From: Streptomyces abikoensis
Lineage (GTDB): Bacteria; Actinomycetota; Actinomycetes; Streptomycetales; Streptomycetaceae
DNA: 64,000 nucleotides
Assembly (NCBI RefSeq): GCF_014648775.1
Contig: NZ_BMRT01000012.1
Location: 93,986-157,985 of the forward strand
Reading direction: 5' to 3'
Made by a program: the position numbers and the translations under genes. Below the pieces are notes generated by a model that saw only the letters and a list, made by a program, of their open reading frames with translations, searched no databases and was not told where the DNA came from. This document shows, one piece after another, positions 24,276 to 32,617 of this stretch; position 1 is the first letter of the stretch; each line of letters opens with the position of its first letter.

Positions 24276-24964
24276 CCCTCCCCACGAGCGCTCGCCCCAC
24301 CGAGCTCTCCTTCCCAGCGGCGGTACAGCCGGTGCGGCACTTCCGCCGCGTCCAGCGCCCGCCCGGCGACGAAGTCCACCAGATCCTGGATGTGCGTCGC
24401 CCCCGCGTAGAACGCCGGCGAGGCGGGCAGCACCACGGCTCCCGCGTCGTCGAGCGCCACGAGCTGCCGGAGCGTCTGTCCGCTGAGCGGGGTCTCGCGC
24501 ACCGCGACGATCAACGGCCGACGTTCCTTCAGCGTCACGCTCGCCACGCGCTGGAGCAGATCCTTCGACAGTCCCAGCGCCACTCCGGCCACACAGGCGG
24601 TGCTCGCCGGGACGATCAGCATCCCCTTGGCGGGGTACGAACCGGAGGACGGTCCGGCGGCGAGATCCCCGGCCGCCCAGTGGCGGACATCGGCCAGGGC
24701 CGCCTCGTCGACGGCGAAATGCTCCTTGCCGTCCGCGCCCAGCGCGAGCCAGCTCGCCAGGTCCCGCTGCCAGTGCCCGTCCCGGAAGCGGATCCCGGTC
24801 TCGTCCAGCAGCGTCAGCCGGGCGGCCCGGCTGACCACCAGGTCCACGGCCTCACCGGCGGCCAGCAGGCCGCGCACCACGGCGGCGGCGTAAGGCGTCC
24901 CGGACGCGCCGGAGACCCCGACCACCCAGGGCCGGCGTCGCGTCGTGTGTTCGTACGGCTCCAC
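24272..24964 (-). CDS. ubiX: UbiX-family flavin prenyltransferase
   Basis: Makes prenylated FMN, the cofactor of UbiD-type decarboxylases. The 230-residue protein has the Rossmann-like start VVGVSGASGTPYAAAVVRGL, the phosphate-binding PASTACVAGVALGLSKDLLQR and the signature RPLIVAVRETPLS, followed by PASPAFYAG. Its partner decarboxylase and the prenyltransferase MqnP are encoded 1.4 to 4 kb to the right on the same strand, separated by a lipoprotein gene, so it belongs to menaquinone synthesis. The GTG at 24962-24964 has a weak ribosome site but fits the family start. The last four bases overlap the convergent small gene. Confidence 0.92.
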   Translation of the reverse strand: MEPYEHTTRRRPWVVGVSGASGTPYAAAVVRGLLAAGEAVDLVVSRAARLTLLDETGIRFRDGHWQRDLASWLALGADGKEHFAVDEAALADVRHWAAGDLAAGPSSGSYPAKGMLIVPASTACVAGVALGLSKDLLQRVASVTLKERRPLIVAVRETPLSGQTLRQLVALDDAGAVVLPASPAFYAGATHIQDLVDFVAGRALDAAEVPHRLYRRWEGELGGASARGEG

Positions 24965-25062
24965 GGGATCGAGCCTATCCGGACACCGCGGGCGGTCCGC
25001 CCGCCGTCCCGGACGGGGCCCACCCGCCGCGCGTCTTGACGACGTCTTGGCGGAATAGTCCT

Positions 25063-25092
25063 TTGACATGCCTATTCGTCCTCGACTTAAGT
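25063..25092 (+). promoter_or_regulatory. Possible promoter of the lipoprotein gene
   Basis: TTGACA at 25063-25068 is an exact -35 consensus; TTAAGT at 25087-25092, 18 bases on, is a poor -10. TATAAA at 25101-25106 is another AT-rich candidate. AT-rich clusters like this are rare in the window. Confidence 0.35.
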
Positions 25093-25129
25093 GACCTTCA
25101 TATAAACGGAACGGTCCAGGGGGAACGTC

Positions 25130-26329
25130 ATTCACACCACGCGCAAGGGTCTGGCCGCCGCCGGCTGCGTCGCTCTCGTCGCCGCCGCCTCCGTCGCCTG
25201 CGACCCCACCGAGAAGCTGAGCCCCGAGGCGAAGGTCGAGCGGGCCTTCGACAAGCTGAGCGGCCAGAAGGCCGTCTCCGCCGACTTCGGCTTCGACGCC
25301 GGCGCCGACAAGCTCTACGAGGCGCTGAAGGGCGAGGACGACTTCCAGCGCTCCGACGCCGACACGCTGGCGAGCCTGCGGCTCTCCTTCGCGATCAGCA
25401 ACGACAAGCCGCTCAAGGACGTCAAGGACGGCGACAAGAACGGTGCAGTGACGTTCAAGCTGGCCAAGAAGGACGCCGACAAGCCGCTCGTCGAGCTCCG
25501 CGGCGTGGCGCAGAAGATGTACGTGCGTGGCGACCTCAAGGCCATCGCCGAGCTCGGCGGGAAGAGCGAGAAGAGCAAGAGCGCCAAGGGCGCCAAGGGC
25601 AAGCAGGCCCTCGACGAGCTGCTGAAGAAGGCCGACCAGCTCCCGCCGTCCCTGGACGCCGTCAAGGGCGCCATCAAGGGCGACTGGGTCTCCCTGGACA
25701 CCAAGTCCTTCGAGGAGTTCGGCAAGTCCTTCGGCAAGGACAAGGGCACCTCGGGCAAGGCGAACGGCTCGCTGAGCGACTCGCTCGACCCGAAGGCCCA
25801 GAAGCAGGCCCTGGAGGCCATGCGCAAGGCCCTCATGGACAACGCCAAGTTCGTCGACGCGGGCTCCAAGGACGGCGCCGACCACGTCAAGGTCACCGCC
25901 AACGCGAAGACGGTCGGCAAGCAGGTCGTCGAGGGCCTCAAGCCGCTCAAGGACAAGCTCGGCGACAAGCGCTTCGACAAGTTCTCCAAGTGGGAGGACG
26001 CCCCGGACAAGGACGTCACCGTCGACGTGGCCGTCAAGGACGGCATGCTCTCCGCCCTCTCCTTCGACGCCGCCAAGCTCGACAAGGAGGCCAAGGGCGA
26101 GCTGCCGGTGACCATCGGCTTCAAGGGCGGCTCCGAGAAGATCGAGGCCCCCTCCGGCGCCAAGGAGCTCAAGCCGCAGGACCTGATGGGCGCGGCCATG
26201 TTCGCCTTCATGGGCGGCGGCGGTCAGGGCGGCGGCGCGAAGAGCCCGTTCGGCAGCGACGCGAACAGCCCGTTCGGCGGCGGCCCCCTCGGGGGCGGCG
26301 CGCAGGACCCGTTCAGCAAGTCCGTCTGA
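25130..26329 (+). CDS. Lipoprotein of unknown function with apparent ATT start
   Basis: A 399-residue exported lipoprotein. The signal peptide (HTTRKGLAAAGCVALVAAASVAC) ends in the lipobox SVAC near residue 24. The mature part is Lys/Asp/Ala-rich with long beta-strand and amphipathic segments, loosely like LppX/LprG-type lipid carriers, and ends in Gly/Ser/Pro-rich SPFG repeats. The frame upstream is closed by TAA at 25103-25105. Between that stop and the signal peptide there is no ATG, GTG, CTG or TTG; ATT at 25130 follows AGGGGGA at 25118-25124. A CTG seven codons in would remove the basic n-region. ATT initiation, or a base error, is therefore inferred. Function unknown. Confidence 0.8.
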   Translation: MHTTRKGLAAAGCVALVAAASVACDPTEKLSPEAKVERAFDKLSGQKAVSADFGFDAGADKLYEALKGEDDFQRSDADTLASLRLSFAISNDKPLKDVKDGDKNGAVTFKLAKKDADKPLVELRGVAQKMYVRGDLKAIAELGGKSEKSKSAKGAKGKQALDELLKKADQLPPSLDAVKGAIKGDWVSLDTKSFEEFGKSFGKDKGTSGKANGSLSDSLDPKAQKQALEAMRKALMDNAKFVDAGSKDGADHVKVTANAKTVGKQVVEGLKPLKDKLGDKRFDKFSKWEDAPDKDVTVDVAVKDGMLSALSFDAAKLDKEAKGELPVTIGFKGGSEKIEAPSGAKELKPQDLMGAAMFAFMGGGGQGGGAKSPFGSDANSPFGGGPLGGGAQDPFSKSV

Positions 26330-26347
26330 CAGCTCGTACCGACGCGA

Positions 26348-26381
26348 AAGGGCGGCCCACCGTGTTCGGTGGGCCGCCCTT
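26348..26381. terminator. Bidirectional 15-bp hairpin
   Basis: AAGGGCGGCCCACCG (26348-26362) pairs with 26367-26381 around the loop TGTT, between the converging lipoprotein and mqnP genes. The stem has A/T ends on both sides, so it can act in both directions. Confidence 0.9.
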
Positions 26382-26390
26382 CTGCTGTGT

Positions 26391-27287
26391 TCAGACCGTC
26401 AGGCCGCGCACCAGCAGGTCCAGCAGGGCGCACAGGAAGAGCGCGATGCCGATGAAGCCGTTCACGGTGAAGAACGCCCGGTTCAGCCGGGACAGATCGT
26501 GCGGCTTGACGATCGTGTGCTCGTAGAGGAACGCCACGGCGACGACGACCAGGCCCGTCCAGAAGAAGACGCCCGCGTGCGTCGCCAGCGCGTACCAGAC
26601 CAGCAGCGCCGTGGTGACGACGTGACAGACCCGGGCCCCGTACAGGGCGGCCGGGATGCCGAAGCGGGCCGGGGTGGACTTCACCCCGTGGGCGCGGTCG
26701 GCGGCCACGTCCTGGCAGGCGAAGATCAGGTCGAAGCCGCCGATCCACACGCCGACCGCCAGCCCCAGGATCACCGCGTCCCAGGACCACTCCCCCGTCA
26801 CCGCCAGCCACGCGCCCACCGGGCCCATGGCCTGGGCGAGCCCCAGGATCGCGTGCGGGAAGTTGGTGAAGCGCTTGCCGTACGGGTAGACCACCATCGG
26901 GATCACGGCGATCGGCGCGAGCGCCAGGCACAGCGGGTTGAGCAGCGCGGCGGCGCCGAGGAAGACGACCACGGCCACCCCCGCCCCGGTCCACGCCGAG
27001 CGCACCGACACCGCGCCCGTGACCAGCTCCCGGTTGGCCGTGCGCGGGTTACGGGCGTCGATCTCGCGGTCGATGATGCGGTTGCAGGCCATCGCGAAGG
27101 TGCGCAGGCCCACCATGGCGATGGTGACGAGCAGCAGCCGCGCCCAGTGGATGTTCCGGTCGAGCTGGAACATCGCGGTCAGGGCGGCGATGTAGGCGAA
27201 GGGCAGCGCGAAGACCGAGTGCTCGATCATGACGAGGCGCAGGAACGCCTTCGTCCGGCCCGGCTGCGCGACGGCGGCCGTGGTCAC
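26391..27287 (-). CDS. mqnP: Menaquinone biosynthesis prenyltransferase MqnP
   Basis: UbiA-superfamily membrane prenyltransferase that attaches the polyprenyl chain to the aromatic head group. The 298-residue protein has eight or nine hydrophobic helices and both Asp-rich motifs: NRIIDREIDARNPRT in the first half and DLIFACQDVAADRAHG in the second, which bind the Mg-diphosphate. The GTG at 27285-27287 overlaps the TGA of the upstream decarboxylase in a GTGA overlap, with AAGGAG in the upstream gene, so translation is coupled. The longer frame is antisense-like. With UbiX and the UbiD-type enzyme it forms the late part of the futalosine route. Confidence 0.94.
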   Translation of the reverse strand: MTTAAVAQPGRTKAFLRLVMIEHSVFALPFAYIAALTAMFQLDRNIHWARLLLVTIAMVGLRTFAMACNRIIDREIDARNPRTANRELVTGAVSVRSAWTGAGVAVVVFLGAAALLNPLCLALAPIAVIPMVVYPYGKRFTNFPHAILGLAQAMGPVGAWLAVTGEWSWDAVILGLAVGVWIGGFDLIFACQDVAADRAHGVKSTPARFGIPAALYGARVCHVVTTALLVWYALATHAGVFFWTGLVVVAVAFLYEHTIVKPHDLSRLNRAFFTVNGFIGIALFLCALLDLLVRGLTV

Positions 27288-28735
27288 AGCCCGTACTCCT
27301 TCCACCGGCGGTCGACCTTCGTCGCCGTCTCCGGGTCCGACTCGACCATGTTCGGCCAGCCACCGTCGCGGGTGTAGCCCTCCTCGGGCCACTTCGCGGT
27401 CGCGTCGATGCCCGCCTTGCCGCCCCAGAACTGCTGATAGGAGGCGTGGTCCAGATGGTCCACGGGGCCTTCGACGACGGTCAGGTCGCGGGCGTAGTCC
27501 GTGTTGCCCAGCGCGCGCCAGGCCACCTCGTGGAGGTCGTGGACGTCGCAGTCGGAGTCCACCACGATGATCAGCTTGGTCAGCGACATCATGTGCGCGC
27601 CCCAGACGGCGTGCATGACCTTCTGGGCGTGCTTGGGGTACTTCTTGTCGATCGAGACGATCGCGCAGTTGTGGAAGCCGCCGGCCTCCGGCAGGTGGTA
27701 GTCCACGATGTCCGGGACGATCACCTTCAGCAGCGGCAGGAAGAACCGCTCCGTGGCGCGGCCCAGCGGGCCGTCCTCGGTCGGCGGGCGGCCGACGACG
27801 ATCGACTGCAGCAGCGGGCGCCGCCGCATCGTGACGCAGTCGATGGTGAGCGCCGGGAAGTCCTCCTGCGGCGTGTAGAAGCCCGTGTGGTCGCCGAACG
27901 GGCCTTCCGGCAGCATCTTCCCCGGTTCCAGCCAGCCCTCGATGACGACTTCCGCGTTCGCGGGGACCTGGAGGGGGACGGTCTTGCAGTCGACCATCTC
28001 GATCCGCTTGCCCTGGATGAAGCCCGCGAAGAGGTACTCGTCGATGTCGCCGGGCAGCGGCGCGGTGGACGCGTACGTCACGGCCGGCGGGCAGCCGAAG
28101 GCGATGGCGACCGGCAGCCGCTCACCGCGCTTGGCGGCCACCTGGTAGTGGTTGCGGCTGTCCTTGTGGATCTGCCAGTGCATGCCGATGGTGCGCTTGT
28201 CGTGGCGCTGGAGGCGATAGAGGCCGAGGTTGCGGACGCCGGTCTCGGGGTGCTTGGTGTGGGTGAGACCGAGGTTGAAGAAGGAGCCGCCGTCCTCGGG
28301 CCAGGTGAAGAGCGCCGGGAGCTTGTCGAGGTCCACGTCGTCGCCGGTGAGGACGACCTCCTGGACCGGCGCGTCCTTGACCTTCCGCGGCGGCACGTGC
28401 GCCATCGCGCCGAGCTTGCCGAACGCCTCGCGCATGCCGACGAACCCCTGCGGGAGCTCGGGCCTGAGCAGCCCGCCGATCTTCTCGCTGATCTCGTCGT
28501 AGGAGGTCAGGCCGAGCGCCTTGAGCATCCGGCGGTCGGTGCCGAAGACGTTCATGGCGAGCGGCATGGCCGCGCCCTTGACGTTCTCGAAGAGCAGCGC
28601 GGGCCCGCCCGCTTTGTTCACTCTGTCGACGATCTCCCCGATCTCCAGGTACGGGTCGACTTCGGCCTTGATGCGCTTGAGATCGCCATCGCGCTCCAGT
28701 GCCCGGAGGAACGAGCGAAGATCGTCGTAAGCCAT
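27284..28735 (-). CDS. Menaquinone biosynthesis decarboxylase (UbiD family)
   Basis: UbiD-type decarboxylase using prenylated FMN, of the subfamily first described as SCO4490 (also called MqnL). It should decarboxylate the 1,4-dihydroxy-6-naphthoate-derived head group. The 483-residue protein has the usual length. Typical blocks are NKAGGPALLFENVKG near residue 40, GMHWQIHKDSRNHY and PEGPFGDHTGFYTPQEDFPA, which carry active-site residues. The ATG is at 28733-28735. Four bases overlap the start of mqnP. UbiX, 2.3 kb downstream, would supply its cofactor. Family assignment is firm. Confidence 0.93.
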   Translation of the reverse strand: MAYDDLRSFLRALERDGDLKRIKAEVDPYLEIGEIVDRVNKAGGPALLFENVKGAAMPLAMNVFGTDRRMLKALGLTSYDEISEKIGGLLRPELPQGFVGMREAFGKLGAMAHVPPRKVKDAPVQEVVLTGDDVDLDKLPALFTWPEDGGSFFNLGLTHTKHPETGVRNLGLYRLQRHDKRTIGMHWQIHKDSRNHYQVAAKRGERLPVAIAFGCPPAVTYASTAPLPGDIDEYLFAGFIQGKRIEMVDCKTVPLQVPANAEVVIEGWLEPGKMLPEGPFGDHTGFYTPQEDFPALTIDCVTMRRRPLLQSIVVGRPPTEDGPLGRATERFFLPLLKVIVPDIVDYHLPEAGGFHNCAIVSIDKKYPKHAQKVMHAVWGAHMMSLTKLIIVVDSDCDVHDLHEVAWRALGNTDYARDLTVVEGPVDHLDHASYQQFWGGKAGIDATAKWPEEGYTRDGGWPNMVESDPETATKVDRRWKEYGL

Positions 28736-28822
28736 ACGTTCCAGTATCGAGCACGCACTACCCTGGAGCGGTCACGGGGGCCGCGAAGCGGCTCCGAGCA
28801 CCGCACTCCGGGGGCCGCCGCC

Positions 28823-29104
28823 ATGCTCAGGTATCTGCCGTTCCTGCTGGTCCTGGCGCTGTGGATCTACGCCTTCATCGACTGCCTCAACACCCCCGAG
28901 AACGAGGTGCGGGGCCTGCCGAAGCTGGCGTGGGTGTTCGTCATCCTGCTCTTCGGCGAGGTCCTGGTGGGCCCGGTGGCCTGGCTGGTCGCGGGGCGCC
29001 CCCGCGCCCGTACCCGCCCGGCGCCGCGGCGGTGGGTGGCCCCGGACGACAACCCGGAGTTCCTGCGCTCGCTCCGGCCCGACGAGGACGGCCCCAAGGG
29101 CTGA
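28823..29104 (+). CDS. Small membrane protein with PLD nuclease N-terminal domain
   Basis: A 93-residue protein with two helices (YLPFLLVLALWIYAFIDCL and AWVFVILLFGEVLVGPVAWLVAG) matching the short PLDc_N family, which lacks the phospholipase catalytic part. The C-terminal 40 residues are basic, then acidic. It may be a membrane adaptor; function unknown. The ATG at 28823 has only a weak G-rich ribosome site. It is divergent from the UbiD-type gene and converges with the SRPBCC gene. Confidence 0.85.
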   Translation: MLRYLPFLLVLALWIYAFIDCLNTPENEVRGLPKLAWVFVILLFGEVLVGPVAWLVAGRPRARTRPAPRRWVAPDDNPEFLRSLRPDEDGPKG

Positions 29105-29129
29105 CAAGGGCTGAGGACGGCCCGAGGGG

Positions 29130-29648
29130 CTAGCGCCCCTTCCCGTACTCCTCGCGCAGTTCCCGCCAGCGCTCCAGGGTCCACGCGGACCAGTCCGCGG
29201 GCTGCCCGGCGAGGGCCTGCAGCAGGTACTCGAAGTGGTGGTGCCAGCCGGCCAGGCAGTCCAGGCGTACGTCCTCCGGCCCGGCCAGCTCGTTGGTGAA
29301 GTGCAGCAGCGTCCCGCCGACGCCCAGCGGCCCGGGCTCCAGCTCGAAGCGGACCCGCCCGTGGATGTCCACGGTGTACTCCACCACCCGCTTGGGCTCC
29401 CAGGCCGTCACCCGCCCCGGGGCGACCGTGGCATGCCCCCGGGCGTCCTTGTTCTGCCACCGCAGCGTGATCGCCCCGCCCTCCCGCTGCTCGAAGGGAT
29501 CGGCGACGGCCAGCCACGTGGGCAGCCCGTCGGGCGTGGCGATCGCGTCCCACACCTCGTCGACGGGGTACGGGATCGACAGCTCGTAGCGCAGGGTGTG
29601 GACGTCACCCTGGGACTCGGACGCGCCGTAGGGGGAGGGGATCTCCAT
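29130..29648 (-). CDS. SRPBCC (AHSA1-like) domain protein
   Basis: A 172-residue START-like protein. The hydrophobic cavity fold is signalled by LSIPYPVDEVWDAIATPDGLPTWLA near the start and by the long C-terminal helix with GWHHHFEYLLQALAG. Relatives bind small hydrophobic ligands or act as stress co-chaperones; no ligand can be assigned here. The ATG at 29646-29648 was chosen since upstream codons are low-complexity Arg/Gly/Ala. A 17-bp hairpin separates it from the cytochrome c genes. Confidence 0.88.
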   Translation of the reverse strand: MEIPSPYGASESQGDVHTLRYELSIPYPVDEVWDAIATPDGLPTWLAVADPFEQREGGAITLRWQNKDARGHATVAPGRVTAWEPKRVVEYTVDIHGRVRFELEPGPLGVGGTLLHFTNELAGPEDVRLDCLAGWHHHFEYLLQALAGQPADWSAWTLERWRELREEYGKGR

Positions 29649-29665
29649 ACGTCCACGTCTAACAC

Positions 29666-29711
29666 GACGGCCCGCCTCCCGCGCGCTGGAAGCGGCGGGA
29701 GGCGGGCCGTC
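29666..29711 (-). terminator. Perfect 17-bp hairpin after ccsB
   Basis: GACGGCCCGCCTCCCGC (29666-29682) pairs fully with 29695-29711, with a 12-base loop. It lies just past the ccsB stop on the minus strand and ends the cytochrome c operon. Confidence 0.88.
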
Positions 29712-29732
29712 ACAGAGCCGCACCGTGCGGGC

Positions 29733-30815
29733 TCACACCCCCGCGTAGGAGTGCTTGCCGCTCAGCAGGATGTTCACGCCGTAGTAGTTGAAGAGGTAGC
29801 AGGCGAAGGCCAGCAGGGCCAGGTAGGCGGCCTTGCGGCCCTTCCAGCCGGCGGTGGCGCGGGCGTGGAGGTAGCAGGCGTAGGCGACCCAGGTGATGAA
29901 GGACCAGACCTCCTTGGGGTCCCAGCCCCAGTAGCGGCCCCAGGCGGCCTCGGCCCAGATCGCGCCCGCGATGATCGTGAACGTCCACAGCGGGAAGACG
30001 GTCGCGTTGATGCGGTAGGCGAACTTGTCGAGCGTGGCGGCCGAGGGCAGGCGGGAGAGGACGTTGCCCCAGGCGCCGTCCGCGTCCCGGCCGGCCGCGA
30101 GCTTGGCCTCGTAGGAGTCGCGGAAGAGGTAGAAGAGCGTGGAGCACGCGCCCACCCACAGCGCCGCGCCGGAGATGATGGCGCAGGAGACGTGGATCCA
30201 CAGCCAGTAGGAGTGGAGCGCGGGCACGAGCTGGTCGCTGCTGGTGTAGAGGACCGAGACGGCGAGGCCCAGGTCGAGCAGGATCGACGTGGTCAGCGGC
30301 AGGCCCAGCCAGCGGACGTTCTTCTTCGCGGCGAGCAGGCCGAGGTAGACGGCCACGGCGGTCATGCCGAAGGTCGTGGAGAACTCGTACATGTTGCCCC
30401 ACGGCGCCCGCTGCACGGACAGCGCGCGGGTGAGGACGCCGCCCGCGTGGAGCGCGAAGGCCAGGACGGTCAGCGAGACGGCGATGCGGCCGTACAGGTC
30501 GCCCTTCTCGCTGCCGCCGGCCGCGCCGGGGCCGTCGGGCACGTCACGGCTGCCGGGGGCGGCGCGGGTGACGACCTCGGGGCGCTCCAGGACGGCCGTG
30601 CCGCCGCCCTGCTTCTTGACCGTGACGCTCACGGACGACGAACGGGCGGCCTCCGTGGTGAGCGCGGCGGCGGTGCGGGCGACGGTGCTGCGGCTGCCGA
30701 AGACCCACTCGGTGATGTGCGCGAGGAAGGCCAGGGTGTAGACGGCCATGGCCGAATAGATCAGCACATTGCTGATGTTGGCCAGGTTCTCGTTGGTTGC
30801 GGCGGCGAGATTCAC
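29733..30815 (-). CDS. ccsB: Cytochrome c biogenesis protein CcsB (CcsA-type)
   Basis: Heme-handling membrane subunit of the System II cytochrome c synthase. The 360-residue protein has eight or more helices, with an extra loop of about 60 residues after the first one. The tryptophan-rich WWD region WGRYWGWDPKEVWSF binds heme, and conserved histidines lie in HITEW, HAGGV, HSYWLWIHV and YLHARA. It works with ResB to attach heme to apocytochromes outside the membrane. The GTG at 30813-30815 overlaps the resB stop in GTGA, indicating coupling. It is the last gene of resA-ccdA-resB-ccsB. High confidence. Confidence 0.95.
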   Translation of the reverse strand: MNLAAATNENLANISNVLIYSAMAVYTLAFLAHITEWVFGSRSTVARTAAALTTEAARSSSVSVTVKKQGGGTAVLERPEVVTRAAPGSRDVPDGPGAAGGSEKGDLYGRIAVSLTVLAFALHAGGVLTRALSVQRAPWGNMYEFSTTFGMTAVAVYLGLLAAKKNVRWLGLPLTTSILLDLGLAVSVLYTSSDQLVPALHSYWLWIHVSCAIISGAALWVGACSTLFYLFRDSYEAKLAAGRDADGAWGNVLSRLPSAATLDKFAYRINATVFPLWTFTIIAGAIWAEAAWGRYWGWDPKEVWSFITWVAYACYLHARATAGWKGRKAAYLALLAFACYLFNYYGVNILLSGKHSYAGV

Positions 30816-32614
30816 GCGCGCGCTCCTTCGGACGGTTCGACGGGGTCGGAGGCGGCTTCGTCCGCTTCGACGGCTTCGACGGCCTCGGCCGTGGCGGTGC
30901 CGGTGGCGGGCGGGGCGTCGGGCTGGAGGGCGGCGGCGAGGGAGGCGAGCTCCTCGGGCAGCCGGGCGGACTCGCTGCGGGCGAGGCCGGCCAGCTCCAC
31001 GACCGTACGGCCGTCGGCGCCGGCCGTGGCCCGCACCCAGACGCGGCGGCGCTGGATGAACAGCGAGCCGGCCAGGCCCAGCAGGGCGGCGACGGCGCCG
31101 CTCAGGGCGAGCTCGTTGCCGGGCTTCTGGGAGACCTGGAAGGTGGCCCACTCCTTGATGGCGTCGAAGTGCAGCGAGCCGCCGTCGGGGAGCGTCATGG
31201 TGTCGCCGACCTTGAGCAGCTTGGCGAAGGGCGAGCCGTCCTTCTCCGTGAACTGCTTCATCTTGGTGACGTCGAGCTGGTAGACGTTCTGCGGCATGCC
31301 GGAGTCGGTGCCGAGGCTGCCGTGGTAGGCGGTGAGGACGAGGGCGGGGTTGTCCAGGGCGGGGAACTGGGACGCCATCATCCCGGTCTTCAGGTCCAGC
31401 GTCGGCACGAAGTTGCCCTTGAAGCCGATCTGGGTCTTCTCGCCGTCCTTGTCCCGGTAGTCGCCGACCTTGGCGACGGCGGTCTCGGTGACGTTGCTGT
31501 CCAGCGGCAGCGCGGACATGGGGCCCCGGAAGGCGATGTTCCCGCGGCCGTCCTTGACGGTCACCATCGGAGCGTAGCCGTGGCCGATGAGGTAGACCTT
31601 CGAGCCGCCCGTCTCCAGCGGCTCGTTCACCTTGATGGTGGCCTTGCGGGCCGGGCCGTCGGCGCCCTCGTAGTACGTGATGTGGGCGGCGTAGTCGCGC
31701 GGGGTGCCCTTCTGGGGGCCGGTGCGCTCGTAGCTGCCGGAGAAGCGGTCCAGGTAGAAGCTGAACTTGTCGAGGTCGTCCGGGCGGAAGAGGGAGCCGG
31801 ACTTGAAGTCGTCGTACTGGGTGAGGGTGTTCGAGAAGCCGTCGCCCTCGACGACGAGCTTGCCGCCCTCGGACTTCCACAGCTGGCCGGAGGCGAAGGC
31901 CACGAGCAGGGCGATCAGCGAGACGTGGAAGAGGAGGTTGCCGGCCTCGCGCAGATAGCCCTTCTCGGCGCCGACGGAGCCCTTGCTCCGCTCGACGCGG
32001 AAGCGGCGGCGCTTGAGGAGCTTCTCGGCCGCCGCGACGACCTGCTCGGGCTTCGCGTCCGTGTGCCAGGTGGCGTGGGCGGGCATCCGGGTGAGGTTGC
32101 GGGGGGCGGCCGGCGGGCGGCCGCGCAGCTGGCCGACGAACTGCCAGGTGCGCGGGACGATGCAGCCGATCAGCGAGACGAACAGCAGGATGTAGATCGC
32201 GGAGAACCACACCGAGCTGTAGACGTGGAAGAGCCCGAGCTTGTCGTAGACGGACGCCAGGGTCTCGTGGTCGGCCTTCCACTGCTCGGCCTTGAGCGCG
32301 TCGACGCTGGTCTGCGGGACGAGCGAGCCGGGGATGGTGGCCAGGGAGAGCAGGAAGAGCAGGATCAGCGCGACCCGCATCGAGGTCAGCTGCCGCCAGA
32401 CCCAGCGCACCCAGCCGGTGATCTCACGGGCGGTCCAGGCGAGCGCGCCGAGCGGGCCGGCCTTGCGGACGCCGCCGAAGGAGCCGGGTACGGCCTGGCC
32501 GTCACCGGCCCTGTCCTCGGCGGGGGCCGTGGAGAGGTCCGATGCCGCCGCCGAGTCGTCCGTCACGGCGGTGTCGGTCTCGGCGGTATCGGTGGAGTCG
32601 TTGGTCTTGGCCAT
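30812..32614 (-). CDS. resB: Cytochrome c biogenesis protein ResB (Ccs1)
   Basis: The apocytochrome-binding partner of CcsB. It has 600 residues, with three helices near residues 65-215 (MRVALILLFLLSLATIPGSL, VWFSAIYILLFVSLIGCIVP, NLLFHVSLIALLVAFASGQ), a large outer domain and a final helix (LALSGAVAALLGLAGSLFIQRRRVWV). The first 55 residues and the last 45 are acidic and low-complexity. PQTSVDALKAEQWK and the LFHVSLIALL block match the family. The ATG at 32612-32614 is three bases after the ccdA stop. Confidence 0.94.
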   Translation of the reverse strand: MAKTNDSTDTAETDTAVTDDSAAASDLSTAPAEDRAGDGQAVPGSFGGVRKAGPLGALAWTAREITGWVRWVWRQLTSMRVALILLFLLSLATIPGSLVPQTSVDALKAEQWKADHETLASVYDKLGLFHVYSSVWFSAIYILLFVSLIGCIVPRTWQFVGQLRGRPPAAPRNLTRMPAHATWHTDAKPEQVVAAAEKLLKRRRFRVERSKGSVGAEKGYLREAGNLLFHVSLIALLVAFASGQLWKSEGGKLVVEGDGFSNTLTQYDDFKSGSLFRPDDLDKFSFYLDRFSGSYERTGPQKGTPRDYAAHITYYEGADGPARKATIKVNEPLETGGSKVYLIGHGYAPMVTVKDGRGNIAFRGPMSALPLDSNVTETAVAKVGDYRDKDGEKTQIGFKGNFVPTLDLKTGMMASQFPALDNPALVLTAYHGSLGTDSGMPQNVYQLDVTKMKQFTEKDGSPFAKLLKVGDTMTLPDGGSLHFDAIKEWATFQVSQKPGNELALSGAVAALLGLAGSLFIQRRRVWVRATAGADGRTVVELAGLARSESARLPEELASLAAALQPDAPPATGTATAEAVEAVEADEAASDPVEPSEGARA

Positions 32615-32617
32615 TGA

